Below are positions 34,202-40,023 of a stretch of 40,023 nucleotides of DNA, in pieces; position 1 is the first letter of the stretch, and each line of letters begins with the position of its first letter. Source of the stretch: Planctomycetota bacterium. Its GTDB lineage: Bacteria; Planctomycetota; UBA1135; UBA2386. The stretch is from assembly GCA_016795295.1 (NCBI GenBank), contig JAEUHP010000020.1, positions 1 to 40,023 on the forward strand, written 5' to 3'. The notes under the pieces were generated by a model. It did no database searches, was not told the DNA's origin, and saw only the letters and a list, made by a program, of their open reading frames with translations. A program made the position numbers and the translations under genes.

Positions 34202-35266
34202 ATGGTTGCCACGCTGCGAGGTGTCTTCGGTTCACTGCTGCTCGGCTCGGCCGCGCTCGGCCCCCTGGGTGCCCAGGGTCTTCAGGTGGTGCCGGCTTCG
34301 CACGCCGCCCACGAAGGCACTGGCACCACCAACCTGCCGTTCGGCCGCAGCACTCCGGTGCGCGTGCAGTGTGCCTACGATCGCCGCCTGTTCGCCCAGC
34401 CGGTGACGATCACCGGCATGGCGCTGCGCCTCGACGGCGGCAGCAGTGCTGCGGCGAAACAGGTCGATGCGGAACTGCGGTTGTCGACCGCTGCCGTGGC
34501 GCTGCTGGGCATCGGCCCGGCCTTCGCCGGCAACCGTGGCGTCGACGAAGTCGTGGTGGTGCCGAGGCAGATCTGGTCGTTGCCGGCGCAGAACGTGGGG
34601 GCTGTGCCGAACCCGTTCCTGCCTACGGTGCCGTTCGCCGTGCCGTTCGTCTACGACCCGGCGCGTGGCCCGTTGCTGCTCGAATTCGTGGTCTTCGGCC
34701 AGCCGCCTGGCGCGTACCCGCTCGACATCACCTACGTCTGTGACAGTCCAGAGGTCGCGATCGGCCCCACTTCGTGTCCGGTGCCGGGCGCCGGCCCCTT
34801 GCAGGTTCTGAGCGCGACCACCCAGGTGATGTGGGGGCGGCCGTGGGCCGCTGAGATCCAGGGCGCGCCGCCGCTCGCGCTGACCACGCTGGCACTCGGC
34901 ACCCAGGAGAGCGGGGTCTGGCAGGGGTTCACCCTGCCGGCGGATCTCGGGGGCATCGGCGCGCCGGGCTGCGTGCTGGCCATCGACCTCGCCGCGTCGC
35001 TGTTCGCCAGCGCCGGTGGCGATGGCCGCGCGGCCTTCCAGTTCCAGATCCCCAACGATCCCGGGCTGGTGGGCTATTGGATCCGGTTCCAGGGTGCGGC
35101 GCTGGTGCCCAACGCCAACCAGCTCGGCGTGGTCACCAGCCAAGGCCGCAAAGTGGTGGTGTGCGGCTTCGAACCCGTGGTGCGAGTCTGGGCCGCAGGG
35201 CTCGCGACCAGCACCGGAGTCGTGGAGACCGGTGTGGCGCCGGTGCTGCAGCTCGTGGTGCAGTAG
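34202..35266 (+). CDS. secreted protein of unknown function with shared C-terminal motif
   Basis: Predicted 354-residue exported protein with a signal peptide (residues 1-25, ending LGAQ). The N-terminal ~200 residues are strand-rich, with short conserved-looking words (NLPFGRSTPVRVQCAYD, ITGMALRLDGG) of a beta-sandwich type seen in planctomycete secreted proteins. The C-terminal ~130 residues hold IPNDPGLVGYWIRFQGAALV and GVVTSQGRKVVVCG, aligning in layout with the ends of the proteins at 2489, 3864 and 11816. There is no catalytic motif. The start is set by the signal peptide; no close -10 box or ribosome site is seen. Confidence 0.7.
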   Translation: MVATLRGVFGSLLLGSAALGPLGAQGLQVVPASHAAHEGTGTTNLPFGRSTPVRVQCAYDRRLFAQPVTITGMALRLDGGSSAAAKQVDAELRLSTAAVALLGIGPAFAGNRGVDEVVVVPRQIWSLPAQNVGAVPNPFLPTVPFAVPFVYDPARGPLLLEFVVFGQPPGAYPLDITYVCDSPEVAIGPTSCPVPGAGPLQVLSATTQVMWGRPWAAEIQGAPPLALTTLALGTQESGVWQGFTLPADLGGIGAPGCVLAIDLAASLFASAGGDGRAAFQFQIPNDPGLVGYWIRFQGAALVPNANQLGVVTSQGRKVVVCGFEPVVRVWAAGLATSTGVVETGVAPVLQLVVQ

Positions 35267-35275
35267 GCCCGGTGC

Positions 35276-35324
35276 CATCGGCGGCAAACGGGCTCGGTCA
35301 AGGCGCTGTGCGGTCCCGCCGATG
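35276..35324 (+). terminator. terminator-like hairpin
   Basis: CATCGGCGG (35276-35284) pairs perfectly with CCGCCGATG (35316-35324), 10 bases after the stop at 35266. The 31-base loop could fold further. No T-tract. Confidence 0.4.
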
Positions 35325-35599
35325 AGTGGCCTGCGCGGTCGAGCACTTCGGGGGAGGTGGTCGGCCGTGGTGCAGACTGTGCGGGATCAGGGGGTCTGCG
35401 CACGGCTGTGGTGGGTTCGGGGGAGCCTGCTGCGGCCGGCATGCACTGCTCGACGCCATGGGGGTGGCGCGGGCGGTCGGGCCCCGCGGCGCCTCGCAAC
35501 GCCGCGGGATCGCCTTTTGCTCTGGTGCGGGCCCGGCAGCCCGCGCAGCTCGACGGCCCGGCGCTTGCCCGGTGCCTCGACCCGGGCCAAGGAATCGCG
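35325..35599. other. spacer before the TPR lipoprotein gene
   Basis: The rest of the 347-base space between genes. It is very GC-rich with several Gly/Arg-coding chance frames. I see no gene, repeat or RNA here. Confidence 0.4.
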
Positions 35600-35605
35600 T
35601 ATCAC
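35600..35605 (+). promoter_or_regulatory. -10-like box TATCAC, leaderless start of the TPR gene
   Basis: TATCAC ends 8 bases before the ATG at 35614. It matches the usual box at four of six positions. Confidence 0.35.
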
Positions 35606-35613
35606 CCAGGGCC

Positions 35614-37878
35614 ATGCGCGTTGCAACGGGTCTGGCCGCTTGGCTCGCTTGGCTGTGGAGTGGCTGTGCCGGTCCTGCGCCGGTGCCTCCTTCGGCGTTC
35701 TCGGCGCTGCCGTGGAGCGCGGCCGCGGCGGATCAGGCCGTCTTGCGCGCGCGCGCCGCTGCCGAGCGCGGTGCCGTGCCCGAGGCCCTGGCGCAGGTCG
35801 AGGCGGTTCTGGCCGAGTCGTCCGACCATGTGGACGCACTGCGCCTGCGCCAGGATCTGCTGCGGGAACGTGGCCGGCGTGGCCGTTTGTGGGTGGAGGC
35901 CGAAGCGCGCGTTCGGGACCGCGGCGACGCGTTGGCCCATTATCTGCGCGGCCGGATCGGTGCCGACCCAGAAGCTCGCGTGCGGGATTTCCGCCGCGCT
36001 GCGGAACTCGATCCCGAGGCCCTGTGGCCGTGGCTGGGGCTGGCCCACGCGCTGCGCGGGGTCGATCCTGGCCGCGCGCAGCGCATCTACCGGGAGATTT
36101 GGCGCGGTTCGCAGGGGCATCCGCTGGTCGGCACCGCCTACGCGTCGTTGTTGCGCGAGCGCGGTGACCACGAGGCCGCCCTGGCGGTCGCCGAGCAAGT
36201 GGCCGCCGATCCCAGGGCTACGGCGGCTGGGCAGCTGGGTCGCGCTCAGGCGCTGCTCGGGCTCGGCCGCGACGAACCGGCGTGGCAGGCGCTGCTCGCG
36301 GCGGCCCGCGAGCGTCCTGGCGACGGCCAGGTCCAGGGGGCGTTGCAGGCGTGGCTGCCAGTGGTCGGCAGCAACGAGCGGCTGGTCGAGTGGCTCGACG
36401 TGCTGCGCGAGCGACCGGAGCACTTCGCCGAGTTCGCCCAGGGTGAGGGCGTTGGCCTGCTGGCGGAGATTCTGCAGCGGGCGCAGCAGCCTGCTGCGGC
36501 GCTGGGCTGGCTCGAGCAGGTGCCGCAGCTGGACGAGCGTCCGAGCCTCGCGCGCATGCGCCGCCGGCTCCTGCTCGCCAGCGGGGACGGGCCCGGGTTC
36601 CTCGCCGCCTTGCGCCGTCAGGTGCCCGAGGCCGTGGTGCGAGCCGAACCGAACGAGCTGCGCGCCCGCTGGGCGCAGTTGCTCGACGGGCCGTGGTTCC
36701 AGCGGGACCCGCTGGGCGAACCAGGTCTCGCCGCGGACTTGGCCGCGGCCCTGCTGCGCACGGGTTACCTGGTCGAGGCCGAGCAGTGGACGGCGCTGGC
36801 GCTGCGTCGCTGGCCGGCCACCGCTGGGCTCGCTGCGCTGCGCGACGAGGTCCGCGCCGAGTTGGCGTTCGAAGGTGGCTTGCGTCGCATCCTGTACCGC
36901 GGCTACCGCAGCGATCCTGCGCCGGATCTCGACGCGGTGCTGGCCGACTTGCGCGAGCTGTCGCTGCGCTGCTTCCGCCGCGACGTGGTCGGTGTGCCGC
37001 CGCGCTTCGTGCTGCCGTTGGTGGGGGAGTTGCTCGATCCGTTCCAGGGCTCTTTGGCCGAACATTTCGGCCGCTACAACCGCCACTGCGTGATCGGCCA
37101 GCGTTCCGGCGGCGCCGTCGAGGGCATGCTGCTGTCGCGTTGGTCCCTGGCCGAGCTACCGGCTTCGGCCGAGCTGCCGCTGTCCGGGCGCTGCCGCGAG
37201 GTCGTCTGCTTCGACCGCGATGTGCGCGCGCTCACCGGAGTGGTGGGCGGGGATGTCGCGGGGCTGGCCCTGTTGGACCACTTCCTCGTCGACCACGACG
37301 CCGTGCGGGACTGGGCGCGGTCGCTGCGCGATCGGCGGCGGGTTGCCAGAGCCGATGGTCTTGCGCTGTTGCAGGATCCGCTGCCCGAGGCGGCGGTGGC
37401 CGGCATGGATCCGTTCGACGTGTCGTGGCGTTTGGCGCTGCAGGCGCCGGTGGCCGACGCAGACCTGGACGACGCGGTCCTGGAAATGATCCGCTGCCAC
37501 GAGCGCCAGCATCTGGTCGATGCCTTCCAGCATTTGCCGATCGAGGCCAACCTCGGGCGCAGTTTGGGCCTGCTGTGGCAGTTCGGGCCGTCCCCGGTGT
37601 CGATCCAGGCCGAGATGGAGCGCCGTGCCGAACTGGCTGCGCTGGCGTGCTCCGCGCATCCCGAGCTGGTTCTGGCGCACATCGCCGACTTCCAAGGCGA
37701 GTCGGGCGGGGCGTCGCCACACCACCGCGGTTTCGGCGAGTTGGGCCGGCAGTTGGTGGCGGCGTTGGTCGCCCGCGGCGTGGCCGAGGCCGATGCGTTG
37801 CCGAGTCGTTGGCATTTGCTCGACATGGCACTGGTACAGCGTGCGGCGCGCGATTTGTTCGCGAGCCTGCCGCGCTGA
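35614..37878 (+). CDS. TPR-repeat lipoprotein with a C-terminal HExxH (metallopeptidase-like) motif
   Basis: Predicted 754-residue exported protein. A short signal ends at a lipobox-like SGC (Cys near residue 17). Residues ~40-440 consist of helical repeats of tetratricopeptide type (for example DPEALWPWLGLAHALRG and PLVGTAYASLLRERGDHEAA). The C-terminal ~300 residues form a separate domain with the motif His629-Glu-Arg-Gln-His633 in IRCHERQHLVDAF, and downstream Glu667/Glu669 in QAEMERRAEL, a layout like zinc metallopeptidases of the gluzincin type. Peptidase activity is an inference from these residues; I do not recognise the named family. It stands alone between a secreted protein gene and the plsY spacer. 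Confidence 0.75.
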   Translation: MRVATGLAAWLAWLWSGCAGPAPVPPSAFSALPWSAAAADQAVLRARAAAERGAVPEALAQVEAVLAESSDHVDALRLRQDLLRERGRRGRLWVEAEARVRDRGDALAHYLRGRIGADPEARVRDFRRAAELDPEALWPWLGLAHALRGVDPGRAQRIYREIWRGSQGHPLVGTAYASLLRERGDHEAALAVAEQVAADPRATAAGQLGRAQALLGLGRDEPAWQALLAAARERPGDGQVQGALQAWLPVVGSNERLVEWLDVLRERPEHFAEFAQGEGVGLLAEILQRAQQPAAALGWLEQVPQLDERPSLARMRRRLLLASGDGPGFLAALRRQVPEAVVRAEPNELRARWAQLLDGPWFQRDPLGEPGLAADLAAALLRTGYLVEAEQWTALALRRWPATAGLAALRDEVRAELAFEGGLRRILYRGYRSDPAPDLDAVLADLRELSLRCFRRDVVGVPPRFVLPLVGELLDPFQGSLAEHFGRYNRHCVIGQRSGGAVEGMLLSRWSLAELPASAELPLSGRCREVVCFDRDVRALTGVVGGDVAGLALLDHFLVDHDAVRDWARSLRDRRRVARADGLALLQDPLPEAAVAGMDPFDVSWRLALQAPVADADLDDAVLEMIRCHERQHLVDAFQHLPIEANLGRSLGLLWQFGPSPVSIQAEMERRAELAALACSAHPELVLAHIADFQGESGGASPHHRGFGELGRQLVAALVARGVAEADALPSRWHLLDMALVQRAARDLFASLPR

Positions 37879-37897
37879 TGGTTGCGCCCGGCGAGGG

Positions 37898-37926
37898 GCC
37901 CCATGAGGCAAAGCGCCCCGTGAGGC
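37898..37926. repeat. 17-base direct repeat, two copies
   Basis: gccccatgaggc (37898-37909) and gccccgtgaggc (37915-37926) differ at one base and are separated by aaagc. They lie 20 bases after the TPR gene, and the internal GGGGC/GCCCC can pair. Confidence 0.5.
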
Positions 37927-38118
37927 CAGATGCACCTTGAATCCAGGTGTCTAGCGCGGGGCAAGTCGATCGAGAGCGGGGCGGCGGGTCAGCCGGTTGC
38001 GGACGGACCGCGTGCAGAGAAAGAGAAAAGGTGCCGGGGGTGAAACTTCGGGAAAAGGGGAAGAAGGAGAGTCAAGTTTTTACGTCCGTTGCGGACAACC
38101 CCCGGCGCTGTGCGAAGT

Positions 38119-38165
38119 GCTCGAGGGACCCCGAGCTGCCTTGCGGCAGCCTGCGGTCCTCGAGC
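38119..38165. other. strong two-part hairpin, possible structured RNA
   Basis: The outer stem pairs GCTCGAGG plus ACC (one bulged G) with GGTCCTCGAGC, 11 pairs. The inner stem is GCTGCC-TTGC-GGCAGC, 6 pairs with a four-base loop. A four-by-four internal loop separates them. It is 240 bases after the TPR gene, so it is unlikely to be a simple terminator for it. Confidence 0.6.
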
Positions 38166-38197
38166 GAAGGTGGAAGGTGTAGAGGCAGTGGGGCTGT

Positions 38198-38251
38198 GTG
38201 CCCTGCCTGTGGACTGTGCCCTGCCTGTGGACTGAGTCCTGCCTGTAGACA
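38198..38251. repeat. 18-base tandem repeat, three copies
   Basis: gtgccctgcctgtggact occurs twice exactly (38198-38215, 38216-38233) and once diverged (38234-38251). The last copy runs into the palindrome TGCCTGTAGACAGGCA. Confidence 0.88.
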
Positions 38252-38573
38252 GGCAAGACTGCGTCTCGATTCGACTTGCCAAGGAGCGCTCGACCCGGCA
38301 CGCGAGGTCGGTGGGCCAGCCGCCGTAGGCGAAATCTCGCACCGGCACGCAAGCCCGCGACCCTGGGTGGCGCGGATTCGGGAGATTGCCGCGTAGTTTC
38401 CGCCGGAGAAGGCTGCGTTCGGAACGCTCTCGGCCTTCGGCGCGCTTCAGCCCACGAAACAATCCACAAGAAGGGTAGCCCGCACTCGGCCTGGAGTCAA
38501 GTTTCGGTGTGGTTTTCCCGGAGCGAGCCGAACGGAAGGCATCTGCTCGGTGGCGCCAAGAGCCGTCCGCGCC

Positions 38574-38579
38574 TAACCT
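38574..38579 (+). promoter_or_regulatory. -10 box TAACCT, leaderless start of plsY
   Basis: TAACCT ends 9 bases before the ATG at 38589. No ribosome site lies between. Confidence 0.5.
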
Positions 38580-38588
38580 CCAGGCGCG

Positions 38589-39212
38589 ATGGCCTTGGTG
38601 TTGGCGTTGCTCGTTGGGTTCCTGAGCGGCTCGGTGCCGTGGGCGTTGTGGTTCGTGCGCATCACGAAGGGGGTCGACGTGCGCTCGGTCGGCAGCGGCA
38701 ACGTGGGGGCGACCAATGCCAGCCGGGCGTTCACCACGCGCTCCGGGCGACTGTCGGCGTTCTTGGCCATCTATCTGCTGGACGCGGGCAAGGGGTTCGT
38801 GCCGACGCTGTGGTTGCCGGAGAGCCTGGGTAGCGCGGTGCCGCTGCGGGATGCGGTGCTGGTCGGGGCCGCCAGCGTGCTCGGCCACGTGTTCACGCCG
38901 TGGCTCGGGTTCCGCGGCGGCAAGGGCGTGGCCACCGCAACTGGGGTGCTGCTCGCGCTCGATCCCCTGGCCACGGTGACGGCCCTGTTGGTGTTCTTCG
39001 CCGTGCGCCTCGGCACGGGCGAAGTGTTCTTCGGCAGTTTGGCGCTGGGCCTCGCCTTGCCAGCGGCGGCGGTGGCGTGGCACCCCGAGCAGGCGCTGGC
39101 GGAACGGTTGCCGGTCACGGTGTTGTGTGGTGCCCTCGCGGTGCTGCTGTTCTGGACGCATCGATCCAACTTGCGCAAGCACTTCGCTGCGCGCGCGGCG
39201 CACCGGGCATGA
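38589..39212 (+). CDS. plsY: PlsY, acyl-phosphate:glycerol-3-phosphate acyltransferase
   Basis: Predicted 207-residue inner-membrane enzyme that makes lysophosphatidic acid, the first acylation of membrane phospholipid synthesis. All three conserved loops are present: SGSVPWA near the start, RSVGSGNVGATNASR (32-46) and GFRGGKGVATATGVLL, with DAGKG between them. Five or so hydrophobic helices and a basic C-terminus are visible. Length is normal. The stop overlaps the gpsA start (ATGA). Pairing with gpsA is functionally logical, since GpsA makes the glycerol-3-phosphate that PlsY uses. A TAACCT box lies close before the start. Confidence 0.96.
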   Translation: MALVLALLVGFLSGSVPWALWFVRITKGVDVRSVGSGNVGATNASRAFTTRSGRLSAFLAIYLLDAGKGFVPTLWLPESLGSAVPLRDAVLVGAASVLGHVFTPWLGFRGGKGVATATGVLLALDPLATVTALLVFFAVRLGTGEVFFGSLALGLALPAAAVAWHPEQALAERLPVTVLCGALAVLLFWTHRSNLRKHFAARAAHRA

Positions 39213-40023
39213 ACATCGCGGTGCTCGGCAACGGTGGCTTCGGCACCGCGATGGCGGTGTCGCTGGCCCGGGGTGCGCATCGGGTGGCGCTGTGGGGGCA
39301 CGATGCGCTGTACACGCAAGAGATCGCGCGGACTCGGCGCAACCCCCGCTACCTCGAAGAGGTGGTGTTGCCCGACTCCGTCCTGGTCACGGCGGAGGGC
39401 GGGGCTGCACTCGACGGGGCCGAACTGGTGCTGGTGGCGGTGCCGACCCAGCACGTGCGGCGCGTGCTCGAGTCCCTGCGTGCAGCGTTGCCCGTCGGGG
39501 TGCCGATGGTGTCGCTGGCCAAGGGCCTGGAGCAGGCCACCGGCCTGCGCCCGACCGAGGTGATCCGCGAAGTGCTGGGGCCAGCGGCGCCAGTCGCTGC
39601 GTTGAGTGGGCCGAGCCACGCCGAGGAGATCGCGCGCGACTTGCCGACCACGGTGGTGGTGGCGAGTCCGGCGGAGGCTCTGGTGCGGCAACTGCAGGCG
39701 GCGCTGACCACCCGCACGTTCCGCGTCTACCGGCACACCGATGTGCTGGGCCTCGAACTCTGCGGCGCGCTGAAGAACGTGATGGCACTGGCCGCGGGCA
39801 TCGCCGACGGGCTCGGCTACGGTGACAACGCCAAGGCGGCGATCCTGGCGCGCGGCATCGTCGAAATGGCGCGTTACGGCCAGGCGCTCGGCGCCGACCT
39901 GCGCACTTTCCATGGGCTCGCCGGCGTCGGCGACCTGGCGGTCACGGCGTTCTCGCGCCACGGCCGCAACCGCGCGTTCGGCGAACGCATCGGCCGCGGC
40001 GCCACCCTGGCCGAAGCCCTGGC
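39209..40023 (+). CDS. gpsA: GpsA, NAD(P)-dependent glycerol-3-phosphate dehydrogenase (partial, cut by window end)
   Basis: First ~271 residues of a cytoplasmic dehydrogenase that reduces dihydroxyacetone phosphate to sn-glycerol-3-phosphate. Seen: the dinucleotide-binding start MNIAVLGNGGFGTA, VAVPTQHVRRVL, SLAKGLEQ, ALSGPSHAEEIA, the catalytic-Lys region LCGALKNVMALAAG, and NAKAAILARGIVEMAR and GLAGVGDLAVT. The usual length is ~330, so about 60 residues are missing beyond the window. The ATG at 39209 overlaps the plsY stop by 4 bases, so the two are co-translated. Confidence 0.97.
   Translation, partial: MNIAVLGNGGFGTAMAVSLARGAHRVALWGHDALYTQEIARTRRNPRYLEEVVLPDSVLVTAEGGAALDGAELVLVAVPTQHVRRVLESLRAALPVGVPMVSLAKGLEQATGLRPTEVIREVLGPAAPVAALSGPSHAEEIARDLPTTVVVASPAEALVRQLQAALTTRTFRVYRHTDVLGLELCGALKNVMALAAGIADGLGYGDNAKAAILARGIVEMARYGQALGADLRTFHGLAGVGDLAVTAFSRHGRNRAFGERIGRGATLAEAL

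Larger units (their letters stand above)
37879..38588. other. 710-base spacer with repeats and hairpins, no supported gene
   Basis: No reading frame here has convincing coding character. Content seen: a 17-base direct repeat (37898-37926); a purine-rich, lower-GC stretch (38020-38080); a strong two-part hairpin (38119-38165); an 18-base tandem array (38198-38251); a palindrome TGCCTGTAGACAGGCA next to it; and, framing most of this, an 11-base direct repeat (38069-38079 and 38495-38505) and 8-base inverted ends (38049-38056 and 38514-38521). It may hold an untranslated RNA or a small mobile remnant. I looked for tmRNA, RNase P and SRP RNA signatures and saw none. Confidence 0.5.

Noticed and set aside
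38080..38469. A 129-residue minus-strand frame in the spacer before plsY.
   Set aside because: Its Arg/Ser/Pro-rich composition, the tandem repeat and hairpin within it, and the lack of a start signal make coding unlikely.
38000..38588. Possible tmRNA, RNase P RNA or SRP RNA in the spacer before plsY.
   Set aside because: No tag-peptide frame or conserved core sequences of these RNAs were found on either strand.

Overview
The window is a stretch of very GC-rich (about 70% by eye) chromosome. The most likely source is a member of the Planctomycetota or a close relative. The best taxonomic hint is the large secreted cytochrome with the DUF1587/1595/1592/1588/1585 domain series (13080-15380). 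Lipoproteins, Lnt, a beta-barrel-like lipoprotein and many Sec-exported proteins point to a two-membrane envelope. No rRNA, phage, insertion sequence or CRISPR array was seen. One tRNA gene (His) is present.

Layout. 25-5009 holds a GH127-type glycosidase and two secreted proteins (one beta-helix-like). 5044-10038 holds an NhaC-type antiporter, a beta-barrel-like lipoprotein, a DUF442-like phosphatase-fold lipoprotein and a secreted protein of unknown role. 10142-12934 holds an OmpR-type regulator, a sensor kinase and a secreted protein in close order. 13080-17078 holds the large cytochrome and a conserved protein of unknown function. 17185-23537 is a tightly overlapping minus-strand operon: a SulP transporter, DabA, DabB and a second, smaller NADH-dehydrogenase-like membrane subunit. 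This is predicted to be an inorganic-carbon uptake module. 23810-24892 holds two small exported or anchored proteins. 25021-27911 is moeA-lnt. 28132-31748 holds a coiled-coil membrane protein, a 51-residue membrane microprotein and fusA (EF-G). 31944-33652 holds a lipoprotein MsrA, an RRM RNA-binding protein and tRNA-His. 33734-37878 holds a small receiver-like protein, another secreted protein and a TPR lipoprotein with an HExxH motif. After a roughly 700-base repeat-bearing spacer, plsY-gpsA (phospholipid synthesis) runs off the window end.

Three patterns run through the window. First, most genes that begin a transcription unit have a TANNNT-like -10 box only 6-9 bases before the start codon, which predicts leaderless mRNAs. 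Several genes inside operons have clear GGAGG-type ribosome sites instead. Second, four secreted proteins appear to share a C-terminal motif and have signal peptides ending in Ala-Gln. Third, spacers carry short (15-18 base) imperfect tandem repeats, one of which starts inside the 3' end of tRNA-His.

All functional calls come from reading motifs by eye. No database search was possible.
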